From contig JBBBWG010000571.1 in the NCBI GenBank assembly GCA_037176905.1, forward strand, positions 1-37,497: a stretch of DNA of 37,497 nt, given 5' to 3'. A model generated the notes under the pieces. It saw only the letters and a program-made list of their open reading frames with translations, was not told the DNA's origin and searched no databases. Position 1 is the first letter of the stretch; the number at the start of each line of letters is the position of its first letter. Of this stretch, positions 21,102 to 31,300 are shown one piece after another. A program made the translations under genes and the position numbers. This stretch comes from Azolla pinnata. Taxonomy: Eukaryota > Streptophyta > Polypodiopsida > Salviniales > Salviniaceae.

Positions 21102-23181
21102 ATGGCGGCCTCCTGCTGCTCCTCGCCCTCCTCTCCTCCTCACCCCATCGACGAGGATTCCACAGAGGACAGCCTCTTCGGAGGCCTCGGCGCCGCGCAG
21201 TTCTACGCCAAGCACGGCGTGGAGCACGAGGAGGAGTGGATGCGCAACGCGCGCGGCATGCGGATCTTCACGCAGAGATGGATTCCCGCAGCAGGCGCTG
21301 GGGATGATGGCGGCGATGGCAGCAGCAAGAGCAGAAGGCGGGGAAGGGTGCGGGGCGTGCTGCTGGCGCTGCACGGCTACACGGGAGACAGCAGCTGGAC
21401 GGTGCAGCTCACCTGCGTGGGCATGGCGGCGAGGTGCAGAATGGCCGTGTTCGCGCTGGACCACCAGGGCCATGGCCGATCCGAGGGCCTGCGGGCCTCC
21501 ATCCCCGACATAGATCCCGTCCTCGACGACTGCGTCCAGTTCTACAACAGCATGGTGAAGCCGAGGTTCCCTGATTCGCCGATCTTCCTGTACGGGGAGT
21601 CGCTGGGAGGAGCGGTGGCGCTCCTGCTCCACCTGCGCCAGAGAGAGGGAGGAGAAGCCATGGCCGCCATGGCCATGCCTGCGCTGTCAGGGATCGTGCT
21701 CTGCGGGGCCATGTGCGGCGTCTCTGCCAAGTTCCAGCCGCCATGGCCCCTCCCTTCCCTCCTCCGCCTTGTGGCCCGGGTGCTTCCCGACGCCCCCATC
21801 GTCCCCACCAAGCCCATCCCCAACCTCTCCTTCCGCGAGCCATGGAAGCTCCGCCTCGCCCTCCGCAACCCGCTCCGCGTCTTCCTGCGCCCCCGCCCCG
21901 CCACCGCCCTCGAGATCCTCCGCATCGCCTCCCACATCGAGTCGTGCCTCCACGAGGTAAGCTTCTCTCAAATCTCGGCGCCTCTTTTCTCTCTCTCTCA
22001 TCTTGTCGATCGATGGATCGACCTGTATACGTTGATCAGATCATGGCTTGCCCTTTCAACTGGCTGCAATCCAAGGAAACAATGGCCTCAATGGCCTCAA
22101 TGGATGGATACATGAATCCGATGGCCTTGCTCAATGCATATATTTGCTTGGATGTATTAATAGATGGATGAATGACGGGATGAAATGGATGCCTTGCCCC
22201 ATCCATGCATACATATGCTTGGATGTATTGATTGATAGATGGATGAATGATGACTGGCTGGAGGAATGGATGCCTTGCTCAATGCATATGCTTGGATTAA
22301 TAGATGGATGCATTCATGACTGGATACATGGATGGATGCTCAATGCATATGCTAGGATGCATGGATGGATGCTCAATGCATATGCTTGGATGCATGGATG
22401 GATGCTCAATGCATATGCTTGGATGCATGGATGCATGCATTCATGACTGGATGAATGGATGGATGCATTCGTGACTGAATGCATGGATACATGGATGGAT
22501 TGATGAATGCCTGGCTGAATGAATGCATGGATACATGGATGGATTGATGAATGCCTGGCTGAATGGATGCATGGGTGGGTGACTAACTGACTGAATGGAT
22601 GCATGGATGACTGAACAGATGACATGCTTGCATTCATTTAGGCATATGAATATGAATACCGGCCATTCTCATGCATGCCTAAATGATGCATGAATTGAGT
22701 ACTCCCCCACAAGGCATATTTCTCATTCATTCATTGCCCAAATGAGTGGATGAATGAATGAAGGTGCATGCATGCATGAATGAATGAATCTCTAAATGGA
22801 TGGATGATAAATAGCACCCTTGCGAAGCCCATGCGCGACAAATACACACCGCTTCTTCGATGCAATGACATGAAACATGGAACCTCAAATCCTTTTCTTT
22901 GTGTGTTGTGTGTGTGTGTGTGTTTCTGTTTGATTTGCTTCCAGGTCTCTGTACCTTTTCTCGTTGTCCATGGCGGGGATGATGTTATTTGCGACCCGCA
23001 GGGGGTTGTTTCCTTGTACGAGAAAGCCAAGAGCTCAGACAAGACGCTCAAGTTGTATGATGGCATGTGGCACCAGCTTGTGGGCGAGCCGAAAGAGAAC
23101 CTCGATATCGTCTTCTCCGACATTTGTTCTTGGCTAGAAGCAAGAGCACCTCTTCCATCGCTTGATGCTGCCGAAACTTGA
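21102..23181 (+). CDS. Alpha/beta hydrolase, monoacylglycerol lipase type, 2 exons
   Basis: Exons 21102-21956 and 22945-23181 encode 363 aa, joined at a GT-AG intron in phase 0. The family is the serine hydrolases that include plant monoacylglycerol lipases and caffeoylshikimate esterase. Visible features are the oxyanion-region LHGYTGD (His91-Gly92), the conserved LDHQGHGRSEG at about 119-129, the nucleophile elbow GESLGG with Ser167, a probable catalytic Asp298 in HGGDDVICDP, and catalytic His328 in GMWHQL. The triad is complete, so the enzyme should be active. Likely reaction is hydrolysis of monoacylglycerol or a related ester; the exact substrate cannot be read from sequence. There is no clear signal peptide. 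Exon 1 is very GC-rich while exon 2 is ordinary. The gene lies between two related satellites, one just upstream and one filling its intron. Confidence 0.9.
22050..22800 (+). repeat. ATGGATGC-type satellite inside the hydrolase intron
   Basis: Most of the 988-base intron is made of ATGGATG, ATGCATGG and TGAATGAATG variants. Clear subunits are about three copies of a roughly 33-base unit containing GGATGCTCAATGCATATGCT at about 22330-22435, and two copies of a unit containing ATACATGGATGGATTGATGA at about 22485-22565. A longer looser unit with GCTTGGATGTATT recurs at about 22145 and 22210. The intron also has a (TG)n run near 22905-22922 just before the acceptor. Confidence 0.85.
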
Positions 23182-24134
23182 AGAAGAAGAAGAGAAGTGC
23201 CATTCCTCCGTAGCTCTGCTCCATCTTTCTGCAAAGTCCTGCCCCATTTATACATCATCTTGATGACCCATTGAAAATTCCTGCATTCTAATCTTGGCAT
23301 TTATCCGATGCTTATAACAAACCATCTGCAGGGAAAACAATAAATCGATTCAACATGTTGCATAATCTACGCAAAAGTTAAAAGCTAACATGATGAAATT
23401 GACTCAACTGCCCAATCAATCGCGCAAAATTCAGCTTTTTTACCATGGGAACTACTTGCATTTCATGCTTAACTCATAATACTATCGAGTAGCACACACA
23501 GGCTTTTTCATGACAATGGAATTCACAGAACATCTGATGGTTAATGAATGAAAGAATGAAATTGCACAAGCAACCTGTGCTCAACGAGAAATGGAGAATT
23601 AGTGATGGGAAAGATGAAGATATGAAGAAAAGCATCCATGATGATCAGTTAGGCTACAGCAAACCCCCAAGGCACAATCACAGTAAGCAACTGGGAGTTA
23701 TATCAGTAATCTAACCATTGAACTGTAAAAGCATGCCTCAATATAGCAAGCATACCAATCTAGGATTTTCTCAAGAGTAGCAATAAATATCCTTTCACAG
23801 GATAGTGCCCGAATTGAACAACAAATCTGTCGCTGCTGTCTTCATTTCATGTACGGATGCAAAACTACTTCAGAACATGACAGACCATGACAAGCATGTA
23901 TTCGGTACAATTAGATAGATGCAAAATCAAAAAGCACTAGGTAAACTATGAATTATTTTGAAATAATTATCTATAAGCGATCCTCTAGACCAGTTGTAAT
24001 ACAGTTTTATTGAACCTGGAGATAGGTTACTACTTCCTACAAACATGAGGTATATTTTTTGTTAGGAGGCTAAGGGTGAACCTTTAACTACGCAAACTCA
24101 TTTCCCGCTCAAAGAAAAAGAAAAAGAAAAATGT
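23182..24134. other. Region between converging hydrolase and TOC34 genes
   Basis: The two flanking genes point toward each other, so this 0.95 kb should hold both 3' untranslated regions and a short spacer. I see no further gene, repeat or RNA. Confidence 0.55.
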
Positions 24135-27037
24135 CTACTCAGTTCTTGCAAGGTATTCCCAAAGTGGCCGACGTGCTCTCTCAGCATTAACATCCTCCTT
24201 GATGAGTTTTCGTATAGGCTTCATGATAAAATAATACTGGGCTCAAACACAGGACAAAACATTCAGTGAAGTCCAACATGCTTACAACCAATAGCACCAA
24301 GTGGATTTCTAGAGACCTTACCTGTAACAATAGTATGACTGGAATGAATATTTTCCCTCTTTTGTTTGCATTGGGGCCTTCAATCAGGTTTTTATCGATA
24401 TGAACAGGTTGAGCACTGCTATTGGTTATGTCGACAATGTGTCCCATTAGTTTCGGAATCCATACATTACCATTGGGAAGAATCTGCAACATAGCAGTCA
24501 TTACACAATTCACTGGTGAAATCAGGAGATGATTCTGCAACATTGGAAGATTGCCTGTTTTCTCTACCTTTTCCACATCATTATTTGTGCTGCATCGTCC
24601 ACTGTTTTCTATAAGTCCAACAGGAATCTGCCGTAGTCATTGGGAACAAGGAAAAACAAATATCTTAAGAAAATGCACCTATTTTGAAAATTCAGAATTA
24701 TTAGCACGTAATTTCACTTAAACATCTGGAAATTTCAAGCACTAAGAATCTGCAAATGGTTTAATTTAGATCCTGAAGGAAGAAGTTGCACAGTATTTCA
24801 ATCATGAGATATTTTACTTGACCGGCAATTAGGAATCTTGACTTCAATTTAGAAAAATTTGCACCCTATGTACACAATGCAACCAGTTGATTTTAGCATG
24901 GCTTGTATCACTAGTATATGCTACTCTACACAGAAAAACTTGATGCACAATCCAGTTGCTGTTACAGTGACATCTCTAGACATGGAAAACTTCAATTCTG
25001 TTCACAAATTCCTGTCAATGTTTCAGTGATTTCTCTATTCTTTTGCAGATATTGTTAAAAGAAATTATGTTAAACTATAATAAGCATGGTTTTCATACTA
25101 TGAACATGTGCTCATACAGCATGAAAATAATGATATGAACATCCCAAGATTGGACAAAGAATATGCCACACTAACGTCCACAGAGTGCAGAAGAGAACCT
25201 GTGGATCTCCCTTATTGAGACCCGCTTCCCTATGAATCATTTCCAATAATGCAGCTGATCTTCTCATCACAAAGTCATCATAGTTAATTCCATCTGGTGG
25301 AGAGAGTTGAGCATGAGTAAGAGCCAGAATAGCAATTTTCCAAATCTGCTGCCCGAAGCTTCTTGCAATTGCTCTTATCACTTGTCTATCAAGATTGTCT
25401 ACTCGATACTCATCTAGTCTGTCCACATAAAGCATGACGTCTATTTTTTTGTCGAGTAAAGATCTGTTCAATAGAGAATCATGTGTGAGAAAAGACTGGT
25501 CGAAAATGATGATATACGATCTCTTTTTAGTTGATCAAGAGATCAGCAACTTCATAAACATAGTTTCTATACTAAACCTAAGTCCAATTATGTACTCCCA
25601 CCTTTTTATAGTATCGAGGGCATGAGCATTAACAAATAATCCGTCAACCAAGCCAGGTGTATCGATGATATTCAGTGTCAAGCCTGCTTGTTGCCGGGAG
25701 CACATTAGTGTTCTCGTCGACTCTGACTGATGAAGAAAATAAGAAAAATAGATCCCCCCTTTGTAAAGCAAGCAATTAACAAGGTAATCACAACAAAAAA
25801 AAACTAGAAAGTAAAAAATATATATACCCATCTAAACATAACATTATGTTCTGCATGCTCATGGAAAGTATCTTCTCAGGCTTGATTTAGGGTTCAGGCA
25901 GGAACCATTTTACATCATTGACATACATAGACCTTGCACCAGTACATAACCAGTTTCCGCTGGTCATATCAATAGCAATGTCACAATATCTCATTCCGGA
26001 GTTACAGCCATTAAGGCAATGCAACTAAGTCGTCTCCCTGAATATAGTAGCGGAACATCTCTTCCAAAATTTTAAAGATCGGGGACAAGCTCAATCTCTC
26101 TCTGATTTAAGCTATTATGATACTGCATATCTAACAAGTTTCTTCATACTATTAGTCATGATATTACCTTCTTTCTAGAAAAGGGAACACATTATTGATC
26201 ATCAAACATTTTGCACTCTATTCATGTAGGTAGGCTATTGCATCTTAATAAAACATTAGCATTTGCAAGATGGTGCATTTTCATGGCGTTTCCAAGACAT
26301 TTGCAAGGTGCTTTTTTTACTTGCTAAGCTTGTTTAAATATTAACACAACACACCTTCAGAATGTTAGCCGAGATAGAACATAAACCTGGATCCATGTGT
26401 GCTATAAGAAGAGAGAAGATAAAAAACCTGGAAAGCACTAACAGCGGCGACTCGCTCTCCCACAATGGAATTGACGGTAGAGCTTTTACCTACTCCGCAT
26501 TTACCTAGCACAAGGATCGTAAGAGATGACGCATTCTGCAAAGAAACGAACGCCGCAACACAACAGTAAGCAAGTCAGAGTCTCTCACCGCAAGAAAAGG
26601 GAGGTTTCTTCAGAAAAGCTTCGGCCTTTTTCCACTTTACACAAGAAAAACCCGGTCAAGGTAAACTACTTCCCGTCCCTTTACAAAAGCATGCATCCGA
26701 AACACTTTGCTTTTCTCTGTGTGTGCATCGTTATTTCTTTACAATGCAGGTGCAGGCGGTTCCTTCTCCAGCCTACGCAGAAAACGGCTCATGGACGAAT
26801 ACAAGGCCATTTTCACCTGGGCCAGAGAGCAGCCTGCACGAGAATTTAGGGTTCCCAACAAGGGACATGACAAGCAGAGCAGCATGCTAGCAATCAGGAG
26901 CCCCGTAAGGCGCTTAAAAACGAAATTCAGGGACTCGCCTCGTCGGTGAGCCGGGAGAGGAGATGGTGGAGCGCAGTCTGCGTGGCGGCGGGGAACTGTA
27001 GCAGGCCGGCCCAGTCCCGAGGTTGCCCAGACGCCAT
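24135..27037 (-). CDS. TOC34: TOC34-type plastid import receptor GTPase, 7 exons
   Basis: Exons in coding order: 27037-26939, 26535-26428, 25726-25602, 25463-25199, 24627-24568, 24483-24322, 24236-24135. They join in phase to 306 aa, matching the roughly 300 aa of TOC33/TOC34. The protein is a GTPase of the outer plastid envelope that recognises transit peptides within the TOC complex. Motifs: P-loop GKCGVGKSS at about 44-52 (with Cys where relatives usually have Gly), DTPG at 91-94, the dimer-contact segment LYVDRLDEYRVD, LTHAQLSPPD, and ENSGRC at 206-211. A hydrophobic tail IFIPVILLLQYYFIM at about 264-278 fits the C-terminal membrane anchor, and a short basic tail follows. The donor of intron 1 is GC (GAG, then GCGAGT) rather than GT; any nearby GT would break the frame. 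Other introns are GT-AG. The gene is complete and should be functional. Confidence 0.94.
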
Positions 27038-28372
27038 GGCCGACGCTCGTCGTCGTCGTCGTCGTCTTCGTCGTCTGCGTCGTCTTCCCTGTGCGTTCAG
27101 TCGAGCATTTCACGTAATTACGAACATGCCCCTCTCTATTTTGTGTATTTGCAAAACTGCCCGAAACCGTGTATATATACACAACATGTACGGTGTATGC
27201 GAAACGACATATACGGTGTGTATTCTACTCTATGAAACTACATATAGATCACATACGGTGTGAATTATACCGCTTTGTCTCTCTTTGGTATGTATTTATA
27301 TATACCCTACAGATGGGTGTATATACGATGATGATATTTCGACGCTTTCGTTCCGACACGTGGGAGGAGCTGCTTTCGAAAATACGCGAGTTTTCCTCTG
27401 ATGCTGCCAACTGATTGGCCGTGCTCTGCCGCACGATCGGATGGCCATCTGGCACAAGGCAGGCGATTGCTACGTACTGATCGCCGTCGGCTCCTCGATC
27501 CGAACAATTCGTCCGAGATCGGAGGCCAGGAAAGAGTGACAGAGAGAAAGAGAAACAAGCGAACGAACAGCAGCAAACGTTGTGTGATAAAACAAAAGGA
27601 CCTTTTATGAGCCAACTGATTAGCATCAACACAAGTGGTGTTTGCTAATAGCTCCAAAGTGCCAACAATGTATCCCAATTATATGCTCCCGATGTGATCA
27701 ATCAATCAAGATTGGGAGCAAATAAACACAAAAATCCTACTTCATGAGTTAGTGCGGAGATAATTTGCATCGATGATTTCTATTGCATTTCTCAAAAAAT
27801 GAATCTAGCATCTTCCATCCAAAACCGCCTCCAAGAATTTGGTTACATGGTCAGCCTAAGAGAGAGAAAGTCATCAATTCAAGTTTTAGGGTTTAGGGTT
27901 TAGGGTGGATTATCATTCTATGTTTCAGAGACAATTTGGGAGTTCAATGTACTTGAATCACATCAGTTTTCTCAATTAACAAACCGCCAGTATGTAGTAG
28001 TTCCTCCACAGCCCAATGTACTCAAATCACATAATTTTTCTTGATCAAAGTCTTGACATTAGCAGTGCATCAAGAGACATAAATGCAACACAAATAACCC
28101 CCATGTACAATGAAATTCACAATATGGCATTTGACAAAGATCAATATACATTTACTCCAAATTTTATTAGCAACAGACACAGGTTACACAATGATGTGGA
28201 CAAACATGACATCATGTTTGCCGAAATTTATACTTTATTTCATTCTGACTACGAACACAGGCATGCAAAACTCCGAATGTACAAACAGATTTACAGAAGA
28301 TAGTATTTTGCTGAATGAGGGGCATAAAATGCAGCTGTAGAAAAAATGAGATTGATCCATTGGAGTAGAGGC
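27038..28372. promoter_or_regulatory. TOC34 upstream region
   Basis: Contains the TOC34 promoter and the 3' flank of the next minus-strand gene. CGT triplets fill about 27046-27090, right beside the TOC34 start codon. The octamer TACGGTGT occurs at 27189, 27212 and 27254. Three perfect TTTAGGG units lie at 27885-27905. Open frames of about 95-127 codons on both strands have no recognisable domain and I do not call them genes. Confidence 0.5.
27885..27905 (+). repeat. Three telomere-type TTTAGGG units
   Basis: Three perfect tandem TTTAGGG copies on the + strand. On the minus strand, the coding strand of both TOC34 (0.85 kb downstream in that sense) and the next gene, they read CCCTAAA. Confidence 0.9.
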
Positions 28373-31300
28373 CTAATCCTGCCTAGGATGGTGAATAATC
28401 GCCCGAAATAATTGACAGATACGTTGCCATATATCTTTCGCCTTCTGCACCATATCCGAGAACAAAGCAAAAACACAGGTCGCAAACATAGCTGCCCAAT
28501 AATAAGGATGCAGCAGCCGAAAGAAGAAACTAATCAAATGCCTCAAATTTCGCCCTACCTGCAGAAGAACACAATCACAACACATCACATGCATCGTTGT
28601 CTTCAAGACTGATTCCATCTCTTCAAATGTCAATGGTTTAATCTCTCAGTCTTCAAATGTCAATAGAGCTAATTCTATATGACTCAAATGTCAATAGAGC
28701 TAATACTATTACGGTTCCTGGTTTTATTTCTCTAAGCAGATAGGTAAGTAATAGGTTTGACTAATGCTAGACTAGCAAAATGTCAAGTTTCGTGAAACCA
28801 CCCCAAATATGGAAGAAAATTATTAAATGAATACGTAGACCGATTTTATTGTTAGGCAAGAAACAAGCCTTGCACTCTTACCTAGAAGATACCTACAAGA
28901 TACCCACTACTCAAGCAAATTTAGAGATGATGCTATACTAATACTTTAGGAAAATGAATATAGATATAAATTATATCTGGAAGTCTCCATCATAGAAGAC
29001 ACACCAAAATATCAATGAGCAATCAAATGAGCATTATGAGCTTCATATACCAGATGAACGCGTTTAAGCAGCAAGGCATCTCATAAGACTTACTGGAAAC
29101 AAGCAGTCAAGAGTCTCCCAGGCACAGCGACAAACTTCTGCAGTAGGATACATAGGCCCTCCAGGAGCAGTGAAGCTATATAAAGCAGATTTCAGTCGCA
29201 TGCTTGTTATAGGACGCAAGTCTAGGCCTGTAGAATGTTATTATTCAGCATGTAGTATACGAATTTAAAGCTAAGCATATTTACAAACTTCTGGAGCTCC
29301 AAATCTCACCTTTCAGAGATTTTGAGCTCTGAAGGTAGCACAATAAGACAGGCTCAACTTTGATTTTTCGCAGCTATAACCATGACGAAAGACTATTACT
29401 ATTTCCCACTCATACACATTAGCTAAACCAGAAATCTGAAAAAAGCACACTTTCATACAGTGAAAGTCTCATGCCTGATCCGTAAGCTCTGCAACAAAGA
29501 CATCAGCTGGGTTACCCATGGAGCAGCTTAAGAACGCTGGACAACTCCTTAAAAATTCTCCTAACCTGTCACCTGTCCCATTCCAGGCCTTTGACCACAG
29601 TCACAAAGAAATTTCACCTCAAATGATAATAGCATTAAAGAAAATTACTTGGTTCATAGAAGAAAAAAAATCTTGAAACCAATAGAGTAAGATCCTTCCG
29701 AGCCTGCAAACAGACAGAACTCTAAGAATCATAATGGCCTACAATCCCTTAAAAAGAAATTGCAGATATTGAAGTTCAGATGTTGATCCTTATACCTGCC
29801 GCGGTAGCCTTTCTAAGAACTCAGGTTTAATTGCAACTTCTTGAAATGTATACTGAAAAAAATGGAAGAATAGCATTCACAGAATCAACAAAGTGGTACA
29901 TTGCTAATCAAACTTTCATAACATTCCAAAATCCAAACCATTTACTCTTCAACTAAGCTTGAAACGGAAATTAGTGAGACATGCTATAGCATCACCCTTG
30001 GATGTCATATATGACCTATAGGATTTGCATGAAACATTTCCATTAAGTACAAGTGGAGATCATTAGTGATTCACCATGTTCAAGGATTCTATTAACAGAT
30101 ATTGCAACTACGAGTGCAGCAAGAGGAACATGAGTATTGATAAGCCTTGTAGGACAACCAAATTTGAATATGATCAGAGTTGCGACAACACAGTAGAACG
30201 CGATACTCATTCTCATTGACATATTGGGAATAAAATATGTACAGAGAGTAATCTTCCTCATGCACATCCCAATGGCTCATATCACGTGCAAAAACAATGA
30301 ATTATGGCCTATAACATATGGTCAGCTTGGTTTGCAAAGTTTTTAGTTGAAGATGGTTTTGTACTACAGTGCAGCACATGTAATACAATATGCCGACCCC
30401 ATGGCTCCAAGTTTCTCTTACATGTGCTCAAACCCTTCTTAATCACTACTGAAAACCGAATTACACAATCAATTAAAAAATTTAATGACAGTATTCAGTA
30501 TCTCTTACACAATGCTTCGGCGATAAAATGAGACATTGGAATAATTATTATGAATCATGAATTTGGAAAATGAAATGATCTGCACAACAGTGCGAGAGAG
30601 GAAGAGAGGGACACTGATTTGTATTGTACCCAACCACTTTCAGCTGGTGCAAAAAGAATGTTATTATGCTAGGGAACAGAGCCTTTAGGGGGTGTGTTAT
30701 CATTTATTAAAAGATATCTAGCCAAAATGAGTAATGTGTGTCACAAGTATAAATAACTAATGACTGGACATCGTGAACTAAGGGCCTTTATACCCAACAA
30801 GAAGAAGAGCATTTGTTGTTGCAATGTTTCAGAATGGCTTCTAAAAGAACACTAAAAAGTTGAGTGGAGAATCCAGACAAGGAATCTCATTTAATGTACA
30901 AAATATTCTCAGAAAATAAAATTATATTACAATTGATAGCTCTAGCATAAGAAAAAATCGATGAACTAAAACATGGGTTTAAGATAAAGGAGAAACCTAT
31001 GATACTTCACTCCAAAGTGATCCACTACCAACGTATAATATCTGTTGTATGGGACATTGATATACTTTGCATTCGTCTCTGCCCTTCAAGGGTGTTGTAC
31101 TTTGTATTTGTCTCCACCCTTCGCTCAAGGGTGGTTGGTGTTGTTAAGCACCCTTAATCCCTTGAACGTTAATAATTAGTATATCCATAATAATGATCCT
31201 TGGATCACATCCAAGTATTGGAACAAGCCAGAGATGCTTTCTCTCTTCAATAGACTTTAAGCTCTGCACATGTGCAGAGGTGCAACATCATCTAGATTCA

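Noticed and set aside
27307-27678. 123-codon minus-strand frame upstream of TOC34
   Set aside because: No recognisable motif, overlapped by another open frame on the same strand, and composition like flanking non-coding DNA.
30043-30267. Hydrophobic minus-strand frame as an exon of the unknown-function gene
   Set aside because: The flanking exons (32391-32346 and 29852-29796) already join in phase without it, and the joined peptide fits the family.
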